This document shows positions 6,690 to 14,213 of a DNA stretch of 16,035 nt, piece after piece. This DNA is from Dokdonella_A sp937902695 (lineage in GTDB: Bacteria; Pseudomonadota; Gammaproteobacteria; Xanthomonadales; Rhodanobacteraceae), in NCBI GenBank assembly GCA_048498135.1, contig JBEHYO010000081.1, positions 1-16,035 on the forward strand, read 5' to 3'. Each line of letters opens with the position of its first letter. The first letter of the stretch is position 1. The translations under genes and the position numbers were made by a program. Below the pieces are notes generated by a model. It had not been told where the DNA came from. It ran no database searches and saw nothing but the letters and a program-made list of their open reading frames with translations.

Positions 6690-6718
6690 ATTAAAGCGGC
6701 CGGGTCCGGGCGCGTCAA
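6690..6718 (-). promoter_or_regulatory. sigma70-type promoter of tRNA-Phe
   Basis: On the minus strand, TTGACG (6713-6718) is followed after a 17-bp spacer by TTTAAT (6690-6695), each 5 of 6 to consensus. Start would fall near 6683, about 45 nt before the tRNA. The sequence after the -10 is very GC-rich (ACGCGGCCCCG), as in stringently controlled stable-RNA promoters. Confidence 0.7.
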
Positions 6719-6769
6719 GCGCGAAGGGCCAGCGGGGGCGGAGACGAGCGCGTCGTCCCACTTTCACTT

Positions 6770-6775
6770 TATAAA
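6770..6775 (+). promoter_or_regulatory. Candidate -10 element for the rph-like gene
   Basis: TATAAA lies in an AT-rich patch (ACTTTATAAATCACC) that stands out from GC-rich surroundings, 74 nt upstream of the ATG at 6850. Start near 6782 would give a leader of roughly 68 nt. I see no good -35 at 17 bp spacing, so an activator may be needed. Confidence 0.35.
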
Positions 6776-6849
6776 TCACCCGGGGACTTGCCGCAACGCG
6801 GGGGGCCCGCCCTAGTGTGCGCGCCGACTTTTCGAACGAGAGAGGCGGC

Positions 6850-9492
6850 ATGCACACGGCATCGGCGACGAACGGCTCGCCCGGCAACCGGGGAGCGGCG
6901 TCCCGCTACGTTCTGGATCTCGGGTCGATCGACCGGACGCAGGCCGACCTGGTCGGCGGCAAGGCTGCGAACCTCGGCGAGCTCGCGCGGATCGACGGCA
7001 TTCGCGTGCCGGCTGGTTTCTGCGTCACGACCGCGGCCTTCCAGCGCGTGATGGCCCACGCGCCGCCGATCCGTGAACGGCTCGGCGCGTTGTCGCAACT
7101 CAAACCCGACGACCACGACGCGATCCGGACGCTCGGCGCCGACATCCGGCGCGCGATCGAACGCATCGCGATCCCCGACGATCTCGCGACCGTTATCGCG
7201 CGCACGCTGTCGGCGCTCGGCGCGCAGGCGGCATGCGCCGTGCGGTCGAGCGCGACCGCGGAGGACTCGCCGACGGCATCCTTCGCCGGCCAGCACGACA
7301 CGTACCTCAACGTCTCCGGGCTCGCGGCGATCCTCGGGCATGTCCGGCGGTGCTGGGCGTCGCTCTTCACCGATCGCGCCGTGGCGTATCGCCTGCGCAA
7401 CGACGTCGATCCGTGCAGCGTGCAGATGGCGGTCGTGGTTCAACAGATGGTTTTTCCGCAGGCGTCGGGCGTGCTTTTCACGGCGGATCCGGTGAGCGGC
7501 AACCGCAGGGTGATCTCGATCGAGGCGACGTTCGGTCTCGGCGAGGCTCTGGTCTCGGGACGGGCGCAAGCCGACGTCCATCAGGTGCGCGACGGCACGA
7601 TCATCGGCAAGACCATCGCGAACAAGCAGATCGCGGTGGAGGCGGCGCGCGAAGGCGGGACGCATGAGCGTGCGATCGATGCGGCGCTGCGAGGCGAGCC
7701 GGCTTTGACCGACGCGCAGGTCACGCGCCTTGCGGCGACCGGCCGCCGGATCGAAGCGCACTTCGGCCAGCCGCAGGACATCGAGTGGTGCCTCGTCGAC
7801 GACGCTTTTTGCATCGTCCAGAGCCGGCCGATCACGACGCTGTTTCCGATTCCCGCGGCGGCCGACCGCGAGAATCATGTCTACGTCTCCGTCGGGCACC
7901 AGCAGATGATGACCGACGCGCTGAAACCGCTCGGCATCTCCGTGTGGCAGCTGACGGCCGCGACGACGATGCACGAGGCCGGCGGACGGCTGTTCGTCGA
8001 TGTCAGCCGCCAGCTGGCGTCACCGACGGGCCGTGCCGGCAACCTCGCGATGCTCGCGAGATCGGATCCGCTGACGGGCGACGCGCTGCGGACGATCGTC
8101 GATCGCGGCGATTTCATCAGGCCGCAACCTGATGCCGACCCGCGCCACGCGCCGGCGGCTCCCGCACCCGCTCCGCTCGCGACCGATGCGGCCATCGTCG
8201 CCGAGCTGATCGCGCACAGCCGGTCGTCCAACCGGGCGCTGGAACGCGGGATCGAAACGAAGTCGGGGCCGGCGCTGTTCGATTTCATGCTGGCGGACAT
8301 GCGCGACCTGAGGAGCGTGCTGTTCGATCCGCGCAATCTTCAGGCAGTGATGGCGAGCGTGGAGGCAACGTGGTGGATCAACGATCGCGTCGAAGCGTGG
8401 CTCGGCGAGAAGAATGCGGCCCACGCGCTTGCGCAATCCGTGCCGAACAACGTGACCTCGGAGATGGGACTCGAGCTGATGCAGGTCGCCGACGTCATTC
8501 GCGCGCATGCGGCGGTCGTGACGTTCCTGCAGCGCGTACGCGGCGACGATTTTCTCGATGCGCTGCCGACGCTGGAAGGCGGCAGGGAAGCACGGGACGC
8601 CATCAAACGATGGCTCGACAAGCACGGCATGCGCTGCGTCGGCGAGATCGACATCACCCGGCCGCGCTGGAGCGAACGGCCCGCGTCGCTCGTGCCGCTG
8701 ATCCTCGACAACGTCAGGAACTTCGAGCCGGGTGCAGGCGAGCGTCGATTCGCGCAAGGACTCCAAACGGCGCGACGCAGCGAAGCGGCACTGCTTGCCC
8801 GATTGCGCGCGCTCCCCGATGGCGAGCAGAAAGCGGCGGAGACGAAGGCGAAGATCGACCGCCTTCGCACGTTCGCAGGCTATCGCGAGCATCCGAAGTA
8901 TTTCCTCGTCGAACGCTACTTCGCCTACAAGCGCGCATTGCTGCGCGAGGCCGATCGGCTGGCGCAGTCCAAGGTGCTGTGCGACGCCGCCGACGCGTTC
9001 TTCCTGACCTTCCACGAATTGCACGACGTCGTTCGGACGAACGAGGCGGACTACGGGCTCATCCGCTCGCGGATGGCCGCGTTCGAGGAACACCGGAAAA
9101 TCGCGCCGCCGCGCGTGCTGACGTCAGAGGGCGAGATGCTCAACGGCGCCTACCGCCGCGACGACGTGCCGCCGGGCGCGTTGACGGGCCTGGCCGTTTC
9201 CGCAGGCATTTTCGAAGGCCGCGCGCGCGTCGTATTGGATCCCTCGAAGGCGGATCTCGAGCGTGGCGACATCCTCGTGACACGCTACACCGACCCGAGC
9301 TGGACGCCCGCATTCGTCGCTATCGGGGCTCTGGTGACCGAAGTCGGAGGCTTGATGACGCACGGTGCCGTGATCGCGCGCGAGTACGGGCTTCCCGCCG
9401 TCGTCGGCGTCGCCGATGTGACGCGCATCATCCGCGATGGACAGCGGATCCGCGTGCACGGAACCGGGGGCTACGTCGAAGTGCTTCCCTGA
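6850..9492 (+). CDS. rph: Rifampicin phosphotransferase-like PEP-utilising enzyme
   Basis: Encodes 880 aa. Rifampicin phosphotransferases (about 867 aa) use ATP to phosphorylate the ansa-bridge hydroxyl of rifamycins, inactivating them. Domains in order: an ATP-grasp domain (about 20-330) with LVGGKAANLGEL, AVRSSATAEDSP (Arg132) and VQSRPITT; a long central helical domain (about 335-770) where the family binds substrate; and a C-terminal swivelling phosphohistidine domain with EVGGLMTHGAVIAREYGLP, His838 being the phosphate carrier. The THGAVIAREYGLP form and overall length fit RPH better than PEP synthase, whose motif is TCHAAIIARELG. The ATG at 6850 has GAGAGG just upstream and is preferred to 6817. 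It stands alone as a transcription unit. Substrate could be another polyketide-like compound, so activity is inferred. Confidence 0.85.
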   Translation: MHTASATNGSPGNRGAASRYVLDLGSIDRTQADLVGGKAANLGELARIDGIRVPAGFCVTTAAFQRVMAHAPPIRERLGALSQLKPDDHDAIRTLGADIRRAIERIAIPDDLATVIARTLSALGAQAACAVRSSATAEDSPTASFAGQHDTYLNVSGLAAILGHVRRCWASLFTDRAVAYRLRNDVDPCSVQMAVVVQQMVFPQASGVLFTADPVSGNRRVISIEATFGLGEALVSGRAQADVHQVRDGTIIGKTIANKQIAVEAAREGGTHERAIDAALRGEPALTDAQVTRLAATGRRIEAHFGQPQDIEWCLVDDAFCIVQSRPITTLFPIPAAADRENHVYVSVGHQQMMTDALKPLGISVWQLTAATTMHEAGGRLFVDVSRQLASPTGRAGNLAMLARSDPLTGDALRTIVDRGDFIRPQPDADPRHAPAAPAPAPLATDAAIVAELIAHSRSSNRALERGIETKSGPALFDFMLADMRDLRSVLFDPRNLQAVMASVEATWWINDRVEAWLGEKNAAHALAQSVPNNVTSEMGLELMQVADVIRAHAAVVTFLQRVRGDDFLDALPTLEGGREARDAIKRWLDKHGMRCVGEIDITRPRWSERPASLVPLILDNVRNFEPGAGERRFAQGLQTARRSEAALLARLRALPDGEQKAAETKAKIDRLRTFAGYREHPKYFLVERYFAYKRALLREADRLAQSKVLCDAADAFFLTFHELHDVVRTNEADYGLIRSRMAAFEEHRKIAPPRVLTSEGEMLNGAYRRDDVPPGALTGLAVSAGIFEGRARVVLDPSKADLERGDILVTRYTDPSWTPAFVAIGALVTEVGGLMTHGAVIAREYGLPAVVGVADVTRIIRDGQRIRVHGTGGYVEVLP

Positions 9493-9515
9493 TCCGATGC
9501 ACCTGATCCGATGTA
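9488..9515. repeat. 14-bp tandem duplication across the rph stop codon
   Basis: CCTGATCCGATG occurs at 9488-9499 and again at 9502-9513, separated by CA, so a 14-bp unit is present twice with one difference. The first copy contains the TGA stop of the upstream gene. This looks like a replication-slippage duplication of the gene's 3' end; no function is evident. Confidence 0.7.
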
Positions 9516-9522
9516 TCGGGGT

Positions 9523-9538
9523 TCGCGGCGGGCCGCGA
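9523..9538 (+). terminator. Possible terminator hairpin after rph
   Basis: TCGCGGC-GG-GCCGCGA forms a 7-bp perfect palindromic stem 31 nt after the stop codon. There is no following T-tract, so it may only be a partial terminator or 3'-end stabiliser. The rest of 9493-9636 holds no gene I can support. Confidence 0.3.
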
Positions 9539-9636
9539 TGCGCCGCTTCGCCTGCGGGTGGAATGCCGTCCCTGGCACGTTGTCCATTCGATCTATCGCG
9601 TTGCAGAGATCACGGCCAAACCGCGATCCGCACGCT

Positions 9637-9987
9637 TCAGTCGTCGTGATGATGACGGTAGTGTTCGATCACATAATCGTTACGCTCGTACGGCTTGTCG
9701 GTATCGAGCTGGATCTTCACGCCGCCCGTGCGGATGTATGCACGGCTCTCGGCCGGAAGCTCGACGCCCGAACGCCAGTTGCCGTTTTCCTGCCAGTAGT
9801 AGGTCTTGGTGTCCGGCGCGAAATAGATGTCGTGATCGCCGTAATAGACGAACTGGTGCGGGCCTTCGTGCGTTACCGTCGTCGTGGTGGTCTTCGTCGT
9901 CTCGGTTTCCTGGGCGAAGGCAGGAACCGCAACGGCGCAGGCCAGCGTCATGATCGTCGCGCTCAACAGTGTGTGACGCATATTCAT
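9637..9987 (-). CDS. Small periplasmic protein, unknown function
   Basis: Encodes 116 aa. A clear signal peptide (MNMRHTLLSATIMTLACAVAVPAFA) is cut after Ala25. The mature part begins with a Thr-rich linker (TKTTTTTVT), then an aromatic segment (FVYYGDHDIYFAPDTKTYYW, then NWRSGVELP), then KIQLDTDKPY and a His/Asp tail HYRHHHDD. This YY-x-D-x-YFxPxTxxYYW / W / LDTDKPY order resembles small uncharacterised exported proteins of gammaproteobacteria, but I cannot name the family. The ATG at 9987 has GAGGAG about 7 nt upstream; upstream in-frame codons lack both signal sequence and ribosome binding site. Its promoter region is shared divergently with the CDF transporter gene at 10246. The His-rich tail could bind metal, which would suit that neighbour, but this is speculation. 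Confidence 0.78.
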   Translation of the reverse strand: MNMRHTLLSATIMTLACAVAVPAFAQETETTKTTTTTVTHEGPHQFVYYGDHDIYFAPDTKTYYWQENGNWRSGVELPAESRAYIRTGGVKIQLDTDKPYERNDYVIEHYRHHHDD

Positions 9988-10093
9988 GGAGTGCTCCTCG
10001 TTGCCTTGGGGAAACACCGCGCGTCTCGTCACCAGTGACGTTGCGGCGATGTCCGGGGCGAGAGGTTGGGCGATTGCGGCTGAATGCTTGGAA

Positions 10094-10105
10094 TCCGTCG
10101 ACGGA
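10094..10105. promoter_or_regulatory. 12-bp perfect palindrome in a divergent intergenic region
   Basis: TCCGTCGACGGA is a perfect 12-bp palindrome within the 258-nt region between the small periplasmic protein gene (9987, minus) and the CDF transporter gene (10246, plus). It could be an operator for either gene. No known regulator consensus was recognised. Confidence 0.3.
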
Positions 10106-10245
10106 AATGCGATAGCTGCCATTCACCTGAATTAACATCACGCTGCGCGCCGCGGTGCACGCCGGGTCCAGAGCACATCGGCGTCGTTCCAGGCTGAACG
10201 ATCGCAACGTGCACGGCCGTTCGATCCCATGTCCGGAGCTCATCC

Positions 10246-11193
10246 ATGGCCCGATCCGAAAGCACCGTCGTCGTCGTCATCGCGCTGGTCGGCAACCTCC
10301 TGATCACCGTGAGCAAGTTCGGCGCAGCCGTGTTCACCGGCAGCGCGGCGATGGCGAGCGAAGGCGTGCATTCGCTCGCCGACACGACGAACGAGCTCCT
10401 GCTGTTGTATGGGCTGCACCGCGCGAATGCGCCGCCCGACCGGCGTCATCCATTCGGCCACGGCCGCGAAGCCTACTTCTGGAGCTTCATCGTCGCGCTG
10501 CTGATCCTCATCGTCGGCGCGAGCGTCTCGTTCTATCAGGGCGCGAGCCGCCTTAAGCAGCCGCACGCGCTGACGCACATCACGGCGATCTATGTCGTGC
10601 TCGGGGTTTCGTTCGTGTTCGAAGGCATTTCGTGGCTGTCCGCACTGGCACGCATCCGCCGCGTGAAAGGCACGCTGAGCTACTACCAGGCGTTCCGCGC
10701 GAGCAAGGATCCGGGTGTATTCACCGTGCTGCTCGAAGACAGCGCCGCATTGCTCGGGCTGCTCGTCGCGCTGACCGGAACGGTCCTCACCCACTACACC
10801 GGCCGGCCCGAGTTCGACGCATTCGCGTCGATCGCGATCGCGCTCCTGCTCTGCGCGACCTCCTACCTGCTCGCGCGCGAGACGAAGGCGCTCCTGATCG
10901 GCGAGCCGGCGCGGCCCGAATTGCAGCGTGCGATCCTCACCATCGCCGGCCAGGAAGAATGCATCGTCCGCACGAACGGCGTCGTGACCGTGCAGCTCGG
11001 GCCCGACCATGTGTTCGCCGGGCTCAGCACGGAGTTCAGGGACACGCTCTCGGCCGTCGAGATCGAGGCCTATGTCGAGCGCGTCGAGGCTGTGATCCGC
11101 AAGCGCCATCCGGAAGTGGTCGCGCTCTACGTGAAGCCGCAGAAGCGCGAGGTGTGGGAGGCGAAGCGCAGGAACCTCGAAAGCGCGGACTGA
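10246..11193 (+). CDS. Cation diffusion facilitator family transporter
   Basis: Encodes 315 aa, typical of CDF exporters that move Zn2+ or other divalent cations out of the cytoplasm in exchange for protons. Six membrane segments are visible: about 8-28, 34-54, 78-98, 112-132, 160-180 and 192-210. The metal-site motif of segment 2 is EGVHSLADTTNE with His42 and Asp46; in segment 5 the partner is LLEDSAALLG (Glu164, Asp165) rather than the classical HxxxD. Together with HPFGHGREAYFWSF at 68-81 this resembles the ZnT9-like subgroup. The soluble C-terminal domain (about 220-300) ends VVALYVKP. GGAG lies about 9 nt before the ATG. The gene ends only 15 nt from the convergent glycosyltransferase stop. 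Metal specificity cannot be read from sequence. Confidence 0.92.
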   Translation: MARSESTVVVVIALVGNLLITVSKFGAAVFTGSAAMASEGVHSLADTTNELLLLYGLHRANAPPDRRHPFGHGREAYFWSFIVALLILIVGASVSFYQGASRLKQPHALTHITAIYVVLGVSFVFEGISWLSALARIRRVKGTLSYYQAFRASKDPGVFTVLLEDSAALLGLLVALTGTVLTHYTGRPEFDAFASIAIALLLCATSYLLARETKALLIGEPARPELQRAILTIAGQEECIVRTNGVVTVQLGPDHVFAGLSTEFRDTLSAVEIEAYVERVEAVIRKRHPEVVALYVKPQKREVWEAKRRNLESAD

Positions 11194-11208
11194 ATCGCGA
11201 CGGCGCGT

Positions 11209-12411
11209 TCAGACCGTCTGCGCAGCTTCGCTCGCCGAGGCCGTGCGCGCGCCCTGCGGCGATTCCGCGAGGCGCTCGTATGTCGCGACGACCTTGCGCA
11301 TCAGCGCGGTCGCACTCCACTTGCCGGCATCCAGCGGCCCCGCGGCCGAGAGGGCCTTGCGTTCGTCGGGAGCGCGCAGAAGACGCGCGACGAGCGCCGC
11401 GAACGCGCCGACGTCTTCTTCGCCGATGAGTGCGCTTCGCGCGCCGCGCAGCACCGTCGCGGTGCCCATGACCGCGGTCGATACGATCGGCGCACCGCAC
11501 GCCATGGCTTCGATCAGCACGAGGCCTTGCGTCTCGGTGCTCGATGCGAACATGAACACGTCGGCCGCGCTGTAGCAGTCGAGCAGCGTGCTGTCGCGAT
11601 CGAGATTGCCGAGAAAGCGCACGCGGTCGTCCAGGCCGAGCGACGAGGCGAGCCGCTTCAGCCGCGGCGCGTCGGGCCCTTCGCCTGCGATGACGAACGT
11701 GAAGTCGAGGCTGTCGGCCTTCAGCGCGCGTGCGACACCGAGCAGGAAATCGATGTTCTTCTCGATGGCGAGGCGGCTCACCGTCAACAGCAGCGGCGCG
11801 TCGGCTGCGAATCCGTGCGTCTCGCGAAAGCGCGCCGCATTGCCGCGCGCGAACTCCTCGAGCCGGATGCCGGTCGGCACGACCGTCGATGGCGTCGCGA
11901 CGCCGTAGCCTTCGAGCACGGCCGCCATCTCGTCGGTCGGGACGATCAGATGATCGACGCCTTCGCAGAGCTTGCGCGAAAAGCGCCGCACGAAAAAGCG
12001 CATCAGGCGGGACGGAAACCACGGCAGGTAGTTCGCGACGTATTCCTCGAAGTACGTGTGGTAGCTCTCGACCGTCGGACGGCCGGTCCGCCGGGCGAGC
12101 GCAACGCCGATCTGGTGCGCGCGAAACGGCGTGTGGATGTGGACGACGTCCCACGCGCGGGACGCGAGCGCGTCGACGACGGAGCGCACGGCCGCTTTCG
12201 TGATGAGGCGGTCTTCCGGATCGAAGAAGATGCGGCGCGACGGCAGGCGGATGATCTCGAACTCGGCGTCCCCGTCGGCGACGCCGTAGTCGGGGGCGAC
12301 GATCGTGACGCGATGGCCGAGTCGCACGAGCTCGCGGCAGAACGTCTGCATCGATGTCGAAACGCCGTTGACGCGCGGAAAGTAGACGTCGGACAGCATC
12401 AGGATGTTCAT
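11209..12411 (-). CDS. GT4-family glycosyltransferase
   Basis: Encodes 400 aa with two Rossmann-like halves (GT-B fold). Seen directly: N-terminal MNILMLSDVYFPRVNGVSTS, the acceptor-side YHTYFEEYVANYLPWFPSR block, VDHLIVPTDEM, VPTGI, the donor-side RFLGNLDRD block, and TETQGLVLIEAMACGAPIV holding the EX7E motif (Glu293, Glu301). This set matches lipid glycosyltransferases of the monoglucosyldiacylglycerol synthase / mannosyltransferase type, so a membrane-associated role on a lipid or nucleotide-sugar acceptor is likely; donor sugar is not predictable. The ATG at 12411 is chosen since the family starts with MNILMLSD; a longer in-frame start at 12483 adds an unrelated segment. Ribosome binding is weak (GGGAG about 11 nt upstream). 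It runs convergent to the CDF gene and divergent from the DUF4136 gene. Confidence 0.9.
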   Translation of the reverse strand: MNILMLSDVYFPRVNGVSTSMQTFCRELVRLGHRVTIVAPDYGVADGDAEFEIIRLPSRRIFFDPEDRLITKAAVRSVVDALASRAWDVVHIHTPFRAHQIGVALARRTGRPTVESYHTYFEEYVANYLPWFPSRLMRFFVRRFSRKLCEGVDHLIVPTDEMAAVLEGYGVATPSTVVPTGIRLEEFARGNAARFRETHGFAADAPLLLTVSRLAIEKNIDFLLGVARALKADSLDFTFVIAGEGPDAPRLKRLASSLGLDDRVRFLGNLDRDSTLLDCYSAADVFMFASSTETQGLVLIEAMACGAPIVSTAVMGTATVLRGARSALIGEEDVGAFAALVARLLRAPDERKALSAAGPLDAGKWSATALMRKVVATYERLAESPQGARTASASEAAQTV

Positions 12412-12712
12412 GCGGATTGAAAGCTCCCTCGCGCAGGTGGCGCAACCCCCGGTTTCGCCGAGCCTAGCGAGTGCATGTGACAACCGTGCTGAGCGCCGTC
12501 CGCAGCGCCGCCGGCGAACGCCCTATCTGCGACGGTCGCGTGGGGCGCAGCGTCTGGATCGGGATCGCAACCGCGCGGCACCGTATTTTTACGATCTTGC
12601 GGCCCTCGGCAGCCGGCGCAATGATCGTTCGAGCGAGCGAAACAGACGAACGGCCAACCGTGCCCGAGCGGGTTCGAGACCGCGTTCGTGGCAAAACCTT
12701 GGGAGAACATCG
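12412..12712. other. Divergent intergenic region with no gene seen
   Basis: These 301 nt separate the glycosyltransferase (minus) and the DUF4136 gene (plus). I find no credible coding region; reading frames here show no signal, ribosome binding site or recognisable motif. The only structure is a small perfect palindrome CGTA-TTTT-TACG near 12578-12589 in an AT-rich spot, which may mark the plus-strand promoter zone. A GGGAG ribosome binding site at 12701 belongs to the downstream gene. Confidence 0.5.
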
Positions 12713-13306
12713 ATGAAGATGCGGCAATCGCTGGCAATCGCCTTCCTCACCGCCGTGCTCGCTGCGGCCTTTTCCGTCGCGGCGGTCGCCAAGCCGCATG
12801 TGAAGGCCGACTACGACCACTCGACCCACTTCGCCGCCTACAAGACATTCGGCTTCGTCACGCCGCCCGGCACCGAGGTCGACGGCTATCCCGCGCCGAT
12901 CACCGATGCGTTCCGCAAGGCGGCGCAGAGCGAAATGGAAAAGCGCGGTTACAAGTATTCGGAGAGCAATCCGGATCTCCTGGTCAATTTCTCGGCCCTG
13001 CTGGCGAAGAAGACCGGCCAGGATACGCTCGACAAGCAGGAGGTCGGCTACTACGGCTATCGGCAGGGCGAGCGCGTACCGATCTACAAGACGTGGTCGA
13101 CCTATGCGTATGACAAGGGCACGAAGGAGTACGTCGAGGGCACGCTCAACATCGAGCTGATCGACGCGAAGGCCAAGCAGCTCGTCTGGGAAGGCGTGGC
13201 GATCGGCGAGGTGCGGTCGAAGACGCTGAAGGCCGAGGATCCGGGCCCACAGATTTCGAAGGCGGTCGCGCATGTCTTCGCCAAATATCCGTTCAAAGCG
13301 AAGTAG
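12713..13306 (+). CDS. DUF4136 domain-containing exported protein
   Basis: Encodes 197 aa. A signal peptide (about 1-27, ending AAVA) has no lipobox cysteine, so the product is probably periplasmic rather than lipidated, unlike many DUF4136 lipoproteins. The mature part starts HVKADYDHSTHFAAYKTFGF, the hallmark of DUF4136, and continues with AFRKAAQSEMEKRGYKYSESNPDLLVNF and the closing LVWEGVAIGEVR then ISKAVAHVFAKYPF segment. All family landmarks are present at usual length. Function of the family is unknown. The ATG at 12713 has GGGAGA upstream and fits the signal peptide; a much longer in-frame start at 12404 would include intergenic DNA. It appears monocistronic, with a separate promoter for the next gene. 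Confidence 0.9.
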   Translation: MKMRQSLAIAFLTAVLAAAFSVAAVAKPHVKADYDHSTHFAAYKTFGFVTPPGTEVDGYPAPITDAFRKAAQSEMEKRGYKYSESNPDLLVNFSALLAKKTGQDTLDKQEVGYYGYRQGERVPIYKTWSTYAYDKGTKEYVEGTLNIELIDAKAKQLVWEGVAIGEVRSKTLKAEDPGPQISKAVAHVFAKYPFKAK

Positions 13307-13357
13307 GCGCTGCGCAATCCCGGCACAGCCATGCGATAAGTATTACGAAGTGCGTCG

Positions 13358-13387
13358 TTGACGCGCGTCCCGGGCCGCAAATAGGAT
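13358..13387 (+). promoter_or_regulatory. Promoter of the small secreted protein gene
   Basis: TTGACG (13358-13363), an 18-bp spacer and TAGGAT (13382-13387) give a good sigma70-like promoter. Start is expected near 13394, immediately before a strong hairpin at 13395-13411 and 39 nt before the ATG at 13433. Confidence 0.6.
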
Positions 13388-13394
13388 GGAATCA

Positions 13395-13411
13395 CCGGCG
13401 CGGGGCGCCGG
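13395..13411 (+). other. GC hairpin at the predicted 5' end of the mRNA
   Basis: CCGGCGC-GGG-GCGCCGG forms a perfect 7-bp GC stem with a 3-nt loop. It lies right after the predicted transcription start and 9 nt before the GGAGGTGA ribosome binding site (13421-13428). Such 5'-terminal hairpins can protect an mRNA from degradation; alternatively it may attenuate transcription. Confidence 0.5.
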
Positions 13412-13432
13412 CGAGAATACGGAGGTGAAGCG

Positions 13433-13861
13433 ATGAAGACCTTGATTGCAGCCACCGTCCTGTCGGTTGGGCTGGCGGGCATCGCCGGCGCGAACGCGTC
13501 CGGCGGCGAAAAGCCGCTCGACGCCAACACGTCGCAAACGTTCCGGGCCAGCGCCGCCAGCGTGCGCAGCGAGATGCGTCCCGGCGGGCGCTACGCGTTC
13601 GTGAGCGCCGCGGAGCACGCCAGGGTCGACGCCGCCTTGAGCGACATCGACAAGGCCTACGCCGAGCGCGACGGGCGCCTCGACCAGGACACGAAAGTCC
13701 GCGTGTTCAACGATCAGGAGCTCGTCAATTCGATTCTCGAGCGCCGCGACGATCGCATGATCTGCGCGAACCAGGTCGCCACCGGCTCGCTCGTGCGCAC
13801 GACCCGATGTGCGACTTATGCGCGCGAGCCCGGAAAGCGCGGCGCCAGCCTGCGCGACTAG
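13433..13861 (+). CDS. Small secreted protein with paired C-terminal cysteines, unknown function
   Basis: Encodes 142 aa. The signal peptide (about 1-22, ending GANA) is followed by a short linker, a helical segment (YAFVSAAEHARVDAALSDID), then LDQDTKVRVFNDQELVNSIL and a C-terminal block with MICANQVATGSLVRTTRCATYA. The two cysteines about 17 residues apart near the end, with an ATGSLV turn between them, recur in small exported proteins of the Xanthomonadales, and probably form a disulfide. No function is known to me. A strong GGAGGTGA ribosome binding site, a good promoter and a 5' hairpin suggest high expression. It converges on the small minus-strand gene at 13952. Confidence 0.8.
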   Translation: MKTLIAATVLSVGLAGIAGANASGGEKPLDANTSQTFRASAASVRSEMRPGGRYAFVSAAEHARVDAALSDIDKAYAERDGRLDQDTKVRVFNDQELVNSILERRDDRMICANQVATGSLVRTTRCATYAREPGKRGASLRD

Positions 13862-13862
13862 A

Positions 13863-13882
13863 TCACGCGCCGAAAAGCGTGA
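13863..13882. terminator. Possible bidirectional terminator hairpin
   Basis: TCACGC-GCCGAAAA-GCGTGA gives a 6-bp stem starting 2 nt after the stop of the secreted-protein gene. A second short palindrome TCACG-G-CGTGA follows near 13895-13905. They sit in the 90-nt gap between convergent genes. No T-tract follows, so the call is weak. Confidence 0.3.
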
Positions 13883-13951
13883 ACGCTGAACGCGTCACGG
13901 CGTGAGGAAAAGCGTTGGATGGATCGGCCCGCGATGCGCGCCGATCGCGCC

Positions 13952-14131
13952 TCAGTGCGTCGTGACCGGCGCCGACGGCACGTACATGTTCGACGAGCGG
14001 CGCCAGATCTCGCCCTGCAGGCGCTTGTGCTCGCGCGTGCCGTAGCCGCCGGCCATCACGCATTCCCATTCGCGAATGCGAAGCTCGCGGTCGGAGAGGC
14101 GATCGACGGGAAACTCGGTGACGTTGAACAT
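13952..14131 (-). CDS. Very small conserved-looking protein (59 aa), unknown function
   Basis: A 59-aa frame on the minus strand reads MFNVTEFPVDRLSDRELRIR, then EWECVMAGGYGTREHKRLQG, then EIWRRSSNMYVPSAPVTTH. The order of charged helix, GGYGTREHKRL turn and EIWRRSS looks like a folded protein rather than a random frame. No signal peptide or membrane segment; it is probably cytoplasmic. The only possible ribosome binding site (GAGAG) is distant, so translation may depend on coupling or a leaderless start. It is the last of three same-strand small genes (14973 to 13952). I cannot name a family. Confidence 0.65.
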   Translation of the reverse strand: MFNVTEFPVDRLSDRELRIREWECVMAGGYGTREHKRLQGEIWRRSSNMYVPSAPVTTH

Positions 14132-14213
14132 GACGGCGTGCCCGGTTCTCTCTGTGTTGCAGACGATCCAGCATTTAGCGTGCCACGCGCGCTTTCTTCA
14201 GCGCGATTCCGAA

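Noticed and set aside
6318..6887. 189-aa minus-strand frame running through tRNA-Phe
   Set aside because: Contains the familiar translated-tRNA string QVAQLVEQ; it is a non-coding artefact.
6769..7974. 401-aa minus-strand frame opposite the rph-like gene
   Set aside because: Antisense shadow of a clear ATP-grasp domain.
8370..9506. 378-aa plus-strand frame inside the rph-like gene
   Set aside because: Arg-rich out-of-frame shadow; the main frame carries the phosphohistidine motif.
11036..12445. 469-aa minus-strand frame overlapping the glycosyltransferase
   Set aside because: Arg-rich shadow in another frame; the glycosyltransferase frame has the EX7E and other GT4 motifs.
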